Positions 11,051-22,700 are shown, numbered from the stretch's first letter. The stretch is DNA of 64,000 nt from Gymnogyps californianus (GCF_018139145.2 NC_059471.1:81986520-82050519); one strand, 5' to 3'. Translations and numbers: made by a program. Notes: generated by a model not told the origin, from the letters alone.

Positions 11051-14000
11051 CTTCAGGGGAAACTTAAGCAATAGGCACGGTGCTCACAGTGTACAGCACA
11101 CGTCTGTAGGGCTACCAGGACTAGGTCTTCAGCGGAGCTCGACCAGCAATTATGTTCTGACCCAAGTCTCCCTTTCCATCCTGTGCCAATTTGAGAAGAT
11201 GGTCTTACGTATTTGACCACAACAAACACCTACTTCGAGCACACACTCTGCTACTCCTGTCTGACAGCCTGGGCAGAACAACCCCATGTGGATGTGAGTC
11301 CCACAGGCAGCATGGATAACCAGAGACCTGCAACTGTTCTGGGTACCTCATGGCAGCAGAAGGAAAGGAGTGGGACCAATGAAGCTAAGCCGCCTCAGGA
11401 CAAATAGCAAAACTTGCCTGATCCTCTGTAGAGACTTTTCTCTGCTCGCTCTCCAAGCATAGAAGAGGAAACCTTTATCAGGAGAAAGGAACAAACTTGG
11501 GAAAGCCAAAACTGTAAAGAAACGCAGGAACAGAACGCACGCAAAGGAAGAACACCACACAGCCCCATGAAGGCTGGCAGCCAGCCAGCCAGCTCCTTCC
11601 CCACCTGGAGTGGAGGAAACAGTCCCTCAGCTGCAGGATCCAACTCCTGCCCCCCTCTCCCAGCTAGGAACACCAAGTCCTCCCCTCGCTGGAAGCAGTT
11701 CAACGGCGATGCTTGTAAGATTCTTCCTGGAGGCCCCGCACCATCGTTTACTTACTGTTTCAATTTTATTAAGCTGCAGCTAACCATTGGCTTCATGGGT
11801 GAGTTCAGATCTGTTGCTCTTTTGTCAGCGAGGAATACAGCCGTTACATTTTTTGAGATGAAAGCAAAACACACAAACCCAAATCCTGGTTTGCTTCCAG
11901 ACCTATACTTTCATTTGTGGAGAGAGTGGAAGACACCTAGGGAGAGAGTAGCCAAGAGCTCCAGTGCAAGTCTTGAATCTCCCCTGTCTCAGATCAAATC
12001 ACCATTAGACTACTGATTCTTTGGGGCTTAGGCATCCTTCTTTTGACCTGAGAAATCACCATTTCCACAGTCTCCCCAAAAGTGTCACAGACAACTCTTA
12101 AAATTCCTTAGAAGAAGACCGGCTATTTTGGAAAAAAGCACTCGAGCACAACACAAGGGTTATTTTCTCCTCACGCCTCATTTTCTCCTCAAACCCTAGC
12201 GCAGGGTTTTGTTGTCCTCCCAGGCATCCTGCGGGCTGTGCAGGTAAGTGCTTCACGGCAGCATTTTCTAGTTTCATCAATAGAGGGAGTAGACAGTTCT
12301 TTCCTTTGTGGCATTATTTAAGGTTCATAAAGAGAAACAGCACACTAGGCCATCCACTTTCAAAGGGAGGTGTTCTGGTTTTATGTAATGTTTCCAAATG
12401 GGTTTTTTTCCTCCATTTTTTTTGTCTGAAAAGGAGCTTTTCCCCCTTACTTTAATAAACTGTTCTGTTGCCTAATTCCAAAGGCTGCTAGTTCCTCCAC
12501 AGCTAAGGTTGCAGCTGTTTCTGTTTAAAGCTTCATTTTGCCTCCTCATTAATGCCTTCAATAAGGTCTCATGCTTGAGACTAAAAAGAAGGTCTGAAGC
12601 ATAAAACAATAATCAGAGTTTGTTTCTGCGGTTCTGTGCCCATGCTAGCAATTTGGTTGAGAGAGACATGTCTACAATACAGCTTTACAGTCATGTGGCT
12701 CCAAGTATTCGCTTTGGTCCTCTACAAACATATCATCGGAACATGAAGGGACAGGGCAACATGAGGAAAAAAGGCAGGGGGGGAAATTCAGAGCTATAAT
12801 CACACGAGGAGCGGAGAGGACAATCACGCCTGCCTCCCAAATCCACTGGAAATGGTTCCTGCTGTTCTCAGTAAGGTGCATTGCCCGCTTTGAAGAGGCA
12901 CAGCCAGCTGCCAGCGGGCAAACCTCCACGTGCAGACTCAGATCCTTACACACCGCACACACAACCTGTGAAAGGAGCTGGAAACGATCACATAAGTGAT
13001 CCTACAATGTTAGGAGCATACGTCAGCTTACAAGTAACTACTCTAAATGAAGTGGGAGGAAAGCATTCTTATTTCCACCTACTTTAGCCCAGGTATTACA
13101 ACTGCCCAGCTGGTTTTCTCCATGAGAGCCCTCATGAAAAATTGGAGGATAGATTTCATGAGACAGAGACCTGGAGAATCATCACAGCTGCGATTCAGTG
13201 AGCAAAGCCAACATATGCATAGAGATGCTTCGTGTAGACAACTTCACTACCTGTCTTCGCTGCTGTCTATATCTTTCGGGGGCAACAGCAATATAAGCAC
13301 TTACTGATTGTTTTTTAAGTTGCTGTTTATCGTCACTATTAACTGCATTGTTATGAGACCTGGCAGCACGACCAATGCAGCTAGGCTCCAGGGCTCTGGT
13401 GGGCACTCTACAAAGCACAGAACAAAAAGACAGTCCTAGTCCCCAAGCCTTAGCACTAACCTCCAGCCAAAAGATATCAGCGGTGTAGCCATATAAGCAG
13501 AGAAATAGTGAGACAATACTAGTTGATCCGATATTGGTCATCAGCCCTTCTCTTCTGAAGCAAAGCTGTTTGTGTAACTGCTGCCATAAGGTTGCAATAG
13601 CAGTCAAGGAATCGGACAGTCCTTCCTGGAGCTGGGAGTAGCAGCATAGACACTGGATGTGCTGACTGCTGGAATTGGAAAGGCTTTCCTAACAGTTTGC
13701 ACTGTCATATTTTTTTACAGTGAAAGCTTAAATCCAGTGAGGATGTTTATTCTTCTGTCTCACTGCCCGTCACTGCCTTACGCAGTGGTCAGCTGACTTA
13801 CTGCAACATGAAAGATCTCTCCTCAACTTTTCAAGTCTGTATTTCTGAAAGTGAGCAGTAGCGGTATGGATCAATAATGCAATAAAAATTCAGAAATATT
13901 TTGAGGGATGAATGCATTTGACAATTACGACTTTCCAGTCGTCAGTTTTATTCTGAAATATCTTCAGTGTTAGCACACAGAGTAGAAGTATAGAAGCATT

Positions 14001-14127
14001 CCCTGGGCATACAGGCATTGCGCTTGGGAAGCCAAAGCTCAGCTGTTGGTGTAACCAGCAAAGGATGTCAAGGGCAACAAGAGCAGCTTCTACCACCACA
14101 GTAGCAGTGAAAGAACATAAAAGGAAG
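11051..14127. other. Intergenic, no gene recognised
   Basis: Unique sequence lies between the ARHGAP6 island and the CR1 copy. Plus-strand frames at 11567-12016 (149 codons) and the minus-strand frame at 13182-13607 (141 codons) are the longest. Neither resembles a known family or is flanked by convincing splice sites that I can pair. Some of it may be ARHGAP6 upstream regulatory DNA. Confidence 0.6.
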
Positions 14128-15460
14128 GTGCGGGACCTCTGCTGAAAGCAGCAGGTGACTTCAGGCAACAGGCAGAGACAAGGCTGAGGTACTCAATGCC
14201 TTCTTTGCGTTGATCTTCACCAACAGAGTCTGCCAGCCCTTTGTGCCTCAAGGAGAAGAGAATCTGTTAGTAGTGGAAAAGGACTGAGTAAGGGATCTTC
14301 TTTTGAGGAATCCCAACCCATGCAAGTCTGGGGAACCAGCCAGGTGCTCAGAGGGCTAGCCAATGTCACTGCAACGCCACTTTTTATCTTTGAAAGGTCA
14401 TGGAGATTTGGAGAGGTACCTAATGGCTGAAAAAGGCTAAATGTTGCACCTTATCTTCCAAAAGAGCAAGGACAATCCAAGGAGCTACAGGCTGGTGAGC
14501 TTCACTTTGGGAAAATCACAAAAGCAAGTTCTCTTGGAAGCCATTTCTGGGCATAGAGAGGAGAAAAAGGTGACTGGAAAGACCCAGCACGCGTTTACCG
14601 AGGGTAAATCATGCCTGACCAACCTGATCACCTGTCATGATCCGTGGATGATGGGAGAGGAGTGGATAGGAGGCTTTCGGCACACTCTCCTACAGCTTCC
14701 TTGTTGGGACAATTAGATGAGAGAAAAACTGGCTGGATCACAGTGATTCATGGTTTATACTCTACCTGGAAGCTGGTTACAAGTGAAGTTCTTCAGAAGT
14801 CTATCTTGAGACCTGTCCTGTTTAATATCTGTATCAATAGCCTGGAGGAGGAGACAGAGCGCACTCTCATCCAGTTTGTGGACAGCATCAAATTAAGGCG
14901 TACAGACAACACAGTCCAGGACGGGGCTGTCATTCAGAGGGGCCTAGAGAGGCCAGATGAATGGGAAAACAGAAATCTTATGAAAGTCAGCGAGGACAAA
15001 TGCACTTGGTGTGGACTAACCCCCTGCATTTCCATGGGCTAGGCACTGACAGGCGGGGGTGCAGCTCTGATGGGAAGGGCCCAGGTCCCCGGGTGGCCAA
15101 TAGACCAGACATGAGCCAGCAGGGAGCCCTGGCAGGGATGAAGGCTGACAGCATCCTGGGCTGCATCAACAGAAGCGTGGTCAGTAGACCACGGCAAGCA
15201 ATTATTGCCTTTTACACAGCATTCAATAAACCTCATCTGGAATCCTGTATCTAGTTTGGGTGCCCCCCATTAAGGAGGACCTTGATAAACTTCAGCAAGT
15301 CCCTTGGAGGGCTACCAAGACAGTTGGGAGCTGGAGCATTTGCCCTGTGAGGAGGTGCCAGGAAAGCTGGACTTGTTCAGCCTTTGGAAGGGAAAACTAG
15401 TAGCAGCCTTCCCGTACCTGCAAGGGAGGTCTCCTCCAACTTTAATGACTCTGCAGTTCT
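14128..15460 (+). mobile_element. CR1-type LINE, 5'-truncated and internally deleted
   Basis: Translated plus-strand pieces match the reverse-transcriptase ORF of avian/reptilian CR1 non-LTR retrotransposons. In order, they are the stretch ending in LNAFFA-like coding (about 14190-14215), a QVLLEAISGHREEKKV / HAFTEGKSCLTNLI block (about 14530-14630), VLQKSILRPVLFNICINSLE (about 14790-14850), NLMKVSEDKC, and the SILGCINRSVVSR block (about 15145-15190). The segment that carries the first catalytic Asp is deleted after the TNLITCHD-like block, and the second catalytic motif (normally F/YADD) reads FVDS. The frame is broken several times. The 3' end resembles the CR1 tail (GAGGTCTCCTCCAACTTTAA, about 15426-15445), with the terminal short repeats diverged. 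It is a dead, old insertion. Confidence 0.9.
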
Positions 15461-16715
15461 AACCAAATATGAATTTTGGGTTAAAGTCAAGAAAACCTTA
15501 ACCTTCAGAAAATTTTCAGAGATTCCGTATAAATGTGTATCACCTGTCTTACTAGCAAGCTTGCTGCATGGGCACATTTTAGAGAAATTATGGTGTTACT
15601 GTACTTTTAACAATCTCTGGTGTTATTAATGTCCCATTAATCTGGAATTAGAAGGAGATACTGAACAGAATTTAAAGTCTAAATGTTTAAAAGCTCATCA
15701 CAGTTGCACTTGTTTTGACAGCATTTAAAAAAATAATTGTTCAAATATAATCTGATATAAAGTTCAATATAATTGTACGAAAATATGAGTGTATGCATCT
15801 CAAGAATGAAGCAAAGTCTGTTTTGTTCAGACTTCTGAACAAATCTCTGAAAATAAGGGTGAATTGGAAAACAGGACCATTTTGCAACTCTTATTATTTC
15901 TTCAGAATTTATTGAGCGTAAGAAAAGCGAAGCCACTCTTTTGCCTTACTCTTTTCCTACAGAAGAATTCCTGATTTTGTAGTTCCTGGGATCTGATTTT
16001 TTGGACGAAAAAGCTTATAGTTAAATTTTAGCTCTTCCAGTTTTTCTGTGAAGACGGAAGAGCTGTTACGTTTTTTGCAGAACTTCTGTCTATATTACAG
16101 TGGAAGTGGTCTATAGGCATTTCAGCATAGCGTTCAAAGCTGCTTCTCCAGAGGAGAAAGTGCTACAGAAGCGTTTGTGGAAGCATCTGGGGAGTGGGTG
16201 CGTAACTTCAGTCCACATGAGGAGCCAGCACCCAGCTTTGGCTCCCGTGGTGTTTGACCTTCACCTAGGTGGTGACCAAGTCCTGCGATGGCCTGGTCCT
16301 CTTTCTACAGAGGCCGCCTTGTGTTCTGGCAGTGACCTTGGTAAGACGTGTACGGCTGTACCATGCTAACACAAAGTGTTTTGACGTGACTAGGAAGGAA
16401 ATTGCCTGTAGGGCTGCGTCTCCCGTAAAGTCACACGTTCCCCTATTTCTTACCTGGCGTGGGACTTGGCGGGTCAGTTGCCGAGACACCTTGAGGAGTC
16501 TTGGCAAGTGTTTGCCCAGATTGGCTACTCAGTGCTTAGCTAGGACAGCTGGACCTGTGTGACAGCACCCTTAAAAAAAAAAAAAAAAAGTCATTTTCTA
16601 TAAAGAGAAAAAGATGCTTATTTATATTGAAAGGGAAAAGTGATGGAATGTCATTACTCATCCAAACGTTTGCTGTACTGAAGCAATAATAATGACAACA
16701 GTGACTGCTACTGTA
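15461..16715. other. Intergenic, no gene recognised
   Basis: AT-rich unique sequence up to about 16080 is followed by a less AT-rich part ending in a 17-nt A run at 16573-16589. The largest frames are under 100 codons and overlap on both strands. I considered a processed pseudogene ending at the A run but could not recognise a parent gene. Confidence 0.55.
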
Positions 16716-16870
16716 TACCTACTATACAGTAGAGTATATATATACAGTGTGTGTATCTATACCATACAGTATATATAAAACTATAAAGTTTTTTTTATAT
16801 AGTGTATATGTATAGTGTATATATAGTATATATATATATACACTATATAGTCTTTTTTTTTTTTTTTTAG
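16716..16870. repeat. TA/GTATA-rich simple repeat ending in a T run
   Basis: Irregular tandem TATA, GTATAT and CTATAC units, many of them self-complementary, span about 140 bp and end in an 18- to 20-base T run (about 16851-16869). The alternating, palindromic composition could extrude hairpins. The block sits directly upstream of the CpG island of the 17.2 kb ORF. Confidence 0.85.
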
Positions 16871-16929
16871 AGAGAGAAAGAGTATGTATGTTATATGCTC
16901 CAAGCCCAGCATTTAAGTGCCAAAGAGTA

Positions 16930-18480
16930 CAAACCCATGCCACATGCCGCGGACCGCCTAACCCCCTCGCTGACCGCCCAGATGTGCACGCACAGCACCC
17001 CTGGGCACCGCCGCGGGCTCTCACCCCGGCTCAGGTCACTCGGGGCTGAGCCGTGCGGGGCCGGGGCCGGGGCCGGGGCCGAGCCGCGGGGGGCGGGGAG
17101 GCAGGCCCGGCCCCGCCCCGCCCCGCCAGGCCCCGCCCCGCCCCGCCCGGCGCCGCCGCGCCAGGCCCTAGCTCCCGCCCCCGCCGCGCCCCCTGCCCGG
17201 AGCCGCCGCGCCGATGCCACGTGGGAGGCGGCGGAGCCGCCGTCGGCGCCGGGCCGGAACCGCGGCCCCCCTGACGCTGGGGACGGCCCTCGCCGGGCGC
17301 CGGGAGGAGGGGAGGTCGCGGAGCCCCCGGGACCGCGGCGGGATCGCCGAGACCCGATGGGTGCTCGGCGCGGTGGCGCCCGGCTCGCGGCTCGGCCTCC
17401 CGGGCCTAGAGGCGCTGGCGGCGGCGGCCGGGCCTAGGGGCGGCTCCCCGCCCTGGGCGGCGCCATCGCTGCTCCAGGTGCCGGCGGCGGCCCAGCCGGC
17501 CCCGCGGCGGGAGGGCAGCGACCTGCCCGCCGGCGCGCCGGCCGCCCTGGCCGTGCTGCGCCTCCAGCCCGGCGCCGAGGGCTCGGCGCGGGCGGCGGCG
17601 GCGGCGGGGGCCGCGCCGCGCCTGCGGACCGTCTACGTGAACCCGCGCTGGCTGGAGCGGCAGGCCGCGCTGGGGGCGGCGGCGGCGGCGGCCAGCCCCT
17701 GCGCCGAGGCGGCGGCGGCGGCGGCGAGCGGCGCGGCAGGGGGCCCGGCGGCGGCGGCGGCCGCGGCGGCGGGGCAGGGCGAGGCGGCGCCGGCGGCGGC
17801 GGAGGCGGCGGCCACCCCCTACGTGGGGCTGCGGCGGCCGCTGGGCTACCAGCTGGCCAAGGCCACCAAGGAGCGGATCTGGCGGGGGGAGTTCATTGAC
17901 CTCTTTTCCTTGCTCCACACAGAGCTGGCCCCCGAGCACGGCCCGCGCCCGGGGGACACGCTGGACCAGTGGGTCTCGGCCTTCCTGGTGTACGCCAGCG
18001 TGCTGTGCGAGAAGCACCCGGCGCGCTGCGGGGCCATGTTCAAGTACCTGGACACCATCCGCAAGCTGCATGCCACCTACGGGGGCACCTCGTGGATGAG
18101 CTACGACGAGGACTTTCGGCGGCGGGCGGCCAAGGACCCCACCCTGCCCTGGGGCGACGTCGACCTCGACCTCTGGATGAAGTGGATGGCGCCCCTCAAG
18201 TCGCTCGTCAGCAGGCAACCGCGTGCTGAGGGCGAGACGCAGGCCTCGCCGGCACCGCCACCGCCGCCACCGTCCCAGAGCCCCAAGCAGGAGGAGAAAA
18301 GCCAGGTGTGACGGGCCGGCGGCCGCGGCGGCGCGTTCCCCCGCTCCCCCGGCCGGGCACGGTGCCCCTCGGAGCGGGAGAGGAGAAGGGGGCAGTTGGG
18401 GTGCCCTTGACTTGGTTGGCGGCTCCCGCGTCACGGCGCTGACCCTTCGCTCGTGCTGACCGTAGGGCCACGGTGTCAGC
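16930..18480 (+). promoter_or_regulatory. CpG island with GC boxes around the 17.2 kb ORF
   Basis: Very GC- and CpG-rich DNA starts abruptly after the TA repeat and covers the whole 365-codon ORF. The upstream part has four GGGG tracts spaced by CC at 17057-17078, then repeated CCCCGCCCC GC boxes at about 17111-17148 (Sp1/KLF-type). These lie 60-160 bp before the first ATG, a normal place for a TATA-less promoter. A CpG island spanning a single-exon gene indicates germline hypomethylation and so probable expression. Confidence 0.7.
17214..18311 (+). CDS. Intronless 365-codon gene, candidate domesticated retroelement Gag-like protein
   Basis: I do not recognise a named gene. The frame opens after an in-frame TAG at 17169-17171, and the first ATG is at 17214 in weak context (C at -3). 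An in-frame CTG at 17193 is an alternative start. Residues 1-30 are Arg-rich, and residues 35-200 are Ala/Gly/Pro-rich with three poly-Ala blocks encoded by GCG/GCC repeats plus the conserved-looking TVYVNPRWLERQ near residue 142. Residues 203-335 form a compact, normal-composition domain: IWRGEFIDLFSLL (from 222), WVSAFLVYASVLCEKHP, FKYLDTIR, WMSYDEDFRRRAAKDPTLPW (Tyr297) and DLDLWMKWM (Trp321). This W-YD-FR-A-W-D-LW pattern resembles the Gag-like ORF1 of DIRS/Ngaro-type retroelements as I remember it. No reverse transcriptase, recombinase or terminal repeats are seen nearby. The C-terminus is Pro-rich and then charged (KQEEKSQV). An AATAAA lies at 18839-18844. The gene call is fairly firm; the homology is tentative. 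Confidence 0.7.
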   Translation: MPRGRRRSRRRRRAGTAAPLTLGTALAGRREEGRSRSPRDRGGIAETRWVLGAVAPGSRLGLPGLEALAAAAGPRGGSPPWAAPSLLQVPAAAQPAPRREGSDLPAGAPAALAVLRLQPGAEGSARAAAAAGAAPRLRTVYVNPRWLERQAALGAAAAAASPCAEAAAAAASGAAGGPAAAAAAAAGQGEAAPAAAEAAATPYVGLRRPLGYQLAKATKERIWRGEFIDLFSLLHTELAPEHGPRPGDTLDQWVSAFLVYASVLCEKHPARCGAMFKYLDTIRKLHATYGGTSWMSYDEDFRRRAAKDPTLPWGDVDLDLWMKWMAPLKSLVSRQPRAEGETQASPAPPPPPPSQSPKQEEKSQV

Positions 18481-18743
18481 TGGCGAGGCGTGGGGCCGCA
18501 CGGGTGTCCAGCTGGCCACCGTGGGAGGTGCGGGCATTGCTGGAGAAAAAAGCACGCTCTCAGCAAATAATTGTTTGCAGCATTTATTGCTCGGGCCGCC
18601 AGAAATTAGGAACCCCGCTAATTCCCTCCCCTGGTACATAATTGCATTTTTCTCAAGACATTAGAAGAAAGGTGGTTTGGTTTGGTTTTGTTTTGTTTTC
18701 CTCTGAGTGGTCTTTAAAAAATTAACTTTCTTCAGCAATACAG
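18312..18743 (+). other. Probable 3' UTR of the 17.2 kb gene
   Basis: GC-rich up to about 18480, then ordinary composition. No further coding frame continues from the TGA stop at 18309-18311. The first canonical polyadenylation hexamer on this strand that I found is AATAAA at 18839-18844, so the 3' UTR would be about 550 nt. This is inferred from the hexamer only. Confidence 0.4.
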
Positions 18744-19713
18744 TTATCCATATGTAAGACAAAGAGTACAGACTCTCCTGTTACTATGGGAGCATGTGGT
18801 AGTTGCAGGCTGTGTGGGAGGCCAGAAAAATTGATGTGAATAAAGATAAACTTCAATATGAATGGCCACAGCTTGCAAATTCACTGCGATTTGGAGATTT
18901 AACCTGGTTTGGGACTCAGTAGATTTAATCCACAAGTTTTGGCCCGTTTTGTGGGAGAAGATGGTGGGTATGATCAGGGGAAGTAGGGAAGATCTTGTGT
19001 ATGTTAAGGTTTTGCTTTCAGTATAGGCATCAAGTGTCACTGAATTGGTATAACGCCTGATGTACACGGGCAGATCTACCCTTTCCACTGCCTGAGTTGT
19101 GACAGCGAGCTCCACAGGTACAACGGGCTGCCTGTCTATATTGGGGGTTGTGCTGCTTCTCTTACATTGGTGGCTGTAGTCTGTCAAATCCCCAGCACAG
19201 AAAATGCTGAATACTGAGTTTAGTGCCAGCTGAATGATGGTAGGGAGATTGTTATATTGGCTATATTTATTTCTAAACAAATTTTTTAGGACCATAGGAA
19301 GAATCTTTGTGTTCCTGAAGAGTTTTTGCTAGCTCATCAGATGCTGTGCTTCCCGGGGATTGCCAGCGCAGAGGAGTGGCTAAATTGTTCGACTCTGTTA
19401 GCCTGATCTGGAAAGGGAGGACCCTTTTTCAGGGCATCTGGAAGTGTTTGGTGTGTCGCACCAAGTCCTGACTTTGGTACCTATCAAAAGTGACTTCTCT
19501 GGGCCAACCTGCGACAAAGAAAGGGAGCAAACACCATGCAGTAATATAGATAAACAGGTCCCAGTGCAGGCCTTGTGGCCTGGGTGCTTTCTGTGGTTGA
19601 TGCTCTAGATTATGCAACTTTTTCTGATATCTCTCTTTAGATTTCTCCATTCTCAAGAACAACAGCTCAGTTCTTGTTTTGCTACGGATCTTATGTGAGC
19701 ACCAGATGGGCAA
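18744..19713 (-). pseudogene. Coding-like minus-strand stretch, broken, family unknown
   Basis: Two minus-strand frames, 94 codons (19713-19429) and 183 codons (19295-18744), lie in tandem in sequence of ordinary GC content, where 183 open codons are uncommon by chance. The 94-codon frame continues past its stop with only a single TGA for about 50 further codons before ending near 19285, partly overlapping the start of the second frame. Together this could be one decayed frame of about 300 codons with one stop and one shift. The composition (Thr, Gln, Ser and Val rich; few charged runs) shows no domain I can name. Remnant of a retroelement gene, of a cellular gene, or chance are all possible. 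Confidence 0.3.
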
Positions 19714-22700
19714 TGGCTTATAGCTTTCGTCTCATCCGAGACTGGATCTTCAGCTTGTCATGTTAACCAGACTTGTAACTTCTTCCACAGCAGTCGGTCT
19801 GTCAGTGCAGAGCTTTTGCGCTGTTGTCTGCTGAGGCACCAGAGGTCTCGATCCCCTTTGGTTTCATGGAAATTTCCCAGCTGACTTTCAGCAGTGGCAT
19901 TGATAGTTGTTTTTTTCCCAGAAATTGTGTAAAGAAAAATTAAACGTGTTTATTTTAACTAAAGAACTTAGAAAATACCAAAAGTTTAATGTTTGTAAAA
20001 ACACTAGTGCTTTAGCAGCACAATGAAAAGCAAAAGTAAAAGTTGTGCAATTGTTCAGTGTGGGTTCAACCGCCTTTCTATTATTAGAGCAGTTTTTAAT
20101 TGGTAGCACATAGTCTCTTATAACTGTTTAAAAGAGAAGAACATCCTTGACTGAAATAATGGTTTGAGCAGCTGTTAAATGTGAATGAAGCCTAGGATAA
20201 AGCGTGAGTTTATCATGGCCAGGCAGCAGCAAGGAAACATTGCTTTCTTGGAGGTGACCTGTGGGTTTCCCCTGCACCTCCCCAGCTCCTTGCAACCTCT
20301 AATTATGTTGTGTAAAAAAACTACTTCAGAGCTATAAGACGTGACTTCGCATTTGGGCAAAAGAATTAGAGAATTGAAATGGGAGAGAATAGCCTTTTAT
20401 GGGCTTACGGCTTTGGCCAGAACCTAAGCTTTTCCACATTCATGCTGTCAAGAGGAAGAGGAGGTGTTTTACAAAGACCTTTTCTTCCAGATTGTTTGTT
20501 TGAACTGATTTTGTTTTCATCATTTCAAGGGATAGCATTAGGCAGCCTGACTGGATTTCATTTCCCCTTTCGGTTGAAGGCTCCTTAAATTTCAGCTTGA
20601 TGTCGTGCCTGTATCTCTGGTTCTGCAGTTCTACAGAAGGTTAACCAGTGAAAGTCAAGGAAAACAAAGTGTCGTGTTTGAAGCTAGCTGTCCTTTCTAA
20701 GGCACTGATGAAGAGCTGTAACTTTGCTTTACACAGAAAGAACAAAGTGAGAAACCCTACTTTTAGTTTGAGTATGATAATTGGCGCGTATGTAGGATAG
20801 CTGAGATTCATTCCTGCAAATTTATGTCTGTATATGTAACTTCAGACAATTTTTTTTTTTCCAGACTCCATGAAGACAGAAGGCCAGTTGGAATGGCAGT
20901 CAGATTAAGTGGGTGAGTTTATTTATAAAACTGACTAACTTTGGATCTTAAATATTTGCAGATTTGTTAAATACAGAATTTCTTATTGGTGCCAACAGCC
21001 TGACTCCGTTGGTGTTTAAGTGGAGCTCTGGTATTCTAGTGCATTCTTTTACCTCTGCTTCTGTTGCGTTGCAAGCTGTGCTAGAGAAGACATAGGAAAT
21101 TCATTTTACCCAATCAGCAATTGTAACAATGGACTACAAACCTGCAGAGCAAGCCGGTTTGCTGGAAAACAGGAATTCCTGCAGCGCAGCACTTGTCACA
21201 GACTATCCAAAGAGGGCAAAGATTCAGGAAGGTGAATAAATTGAACATTGGTTGAATGAGGTCAGGAACAGTCTCCCGGAGGAGAACCCTGCCCTAAAAT
21301 ACTACTTTGAAAGTATAAGCCAATTTAATGCGCAGATTAACCCTTCTCATTTGAGCAAACTTGTGTGCAATCCTGGATCTTTGCAGATCACAACTGGACA
21401 CTTCAAAAACCTATGTACTATATTTGTTTTAAAAAAAATAAATAACTTGTCTTGTTACAGCTGTTACTTTTACCATTTCACTGAGAATATCTGCAACATA
21501 AATGTATATTTGACTTGAAACAGTATCATACACTTGGTATAATAACTCAGGTTGTCAACAGAATTATTCTGTGAGGCTCAATATCGCCTCTCCATTCTTC
21601 TCTGAAAAATGCATTAACCATTGCGATCATTGCCAGAAATCAGTTATAGTCCAATTGCGCATTACAAAATTCTTGATCAAATATAATAATTGACCTAAAT
21701 TATTATTCTGCTTTGATCCTCGTAGAATACTTAAGATCCTGAGCATCAGACTAGACCTTTGTAGTCTGGTGTTCATGAAAATCACATTCACTGGTTCACG
21801 GTTTAGTCGTTCTACATCTCAGTATTTTGTTTTCTTTTCCTTTCCCTTGCATACTAGGGAGTATGATCAAGGTAATACTGTGATCCAGTAACGCGCATGA
21901 TGGTAAGGGTATGCCTTTAGTTGTTTCAGGAAAAAGCTGCCATTATCTGCTCTCCTTTACCTTTCTTGATAGTTTCAATAATATGCATAACATGAAGTGT
22001 TTGTAAATTGATATTAAACTGTTTGTGACTTCACCTAAATAAATTTTTATATATAAATGCTGTTCTTGATCTGAGCCTTTTTTTTCTCCCTTGTTCTTAT
22101 ATTGCCACTTCCCCTTTTGTAATCACTTTTTTCCATCACCTGACCTCTTACAAAATTTCTGTTTTTCAGTTATTAAAGCACAACCGAATCTTAACTATCA
22201 ACAGAAAACAAATCAGCCTTTGAAAGTTGCTTTCAATATTTTGTATAAAGGCTTGATAATGTTGTAACTGTAGCTGTCGTAGCTTATTCATCTTTCCCAG
22301 TTGTTGAGACAACAATAGGTATCAGGCCTTGATCTGTCTGAAAATGAAATAGCCGCTGCACTGAAATACCAGTATTTTAATGGCCTCCAAACTGGGACTC
22401 TGATCCAGTGAATGCTGAGATATCTGCATTCAATACAGTAGAATATAGAGCACTTTTACAGATGGAATTACAAGTTATAAAAATACCTTTCATTTTTGGG
22501 AAGGGGCTTAAGCTCAATGATCAGATCACTCGTGCCATTCTTCCCTTGTCCTGTTTTCTTAAGAAATCAGAACTTGGTGACTTGCTGGTCTGTGCTGTGT
22601 TTCTTCACCATCGTTGCTACACATGAACCACTGCAGGCATCTCCTCCTGAGGAAGTGCTGTAATAGTGGCAGGATTTGGGGGGAGGTGTGGGGAGGGGGG

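Noticed and set aside
13182..13607. Minus-strand 141-codon frame
   Set aside because: No domain, no start context or splice support; length is within what chance gives in a window of this size.
16080..16589. Possible processed pseudogene ending in the A17 run
   Set aside because: No parent protein recognised and no clear target-site duplication found; A runs are common in this window.
17406..18566. Minus-strand 386-codon frame opposite the 17.2 kb gene
   Set aside because: Arg-rich shadow of the GC-rich gene. The plus-strand frame has a normal-composition domain and the minus one does not.
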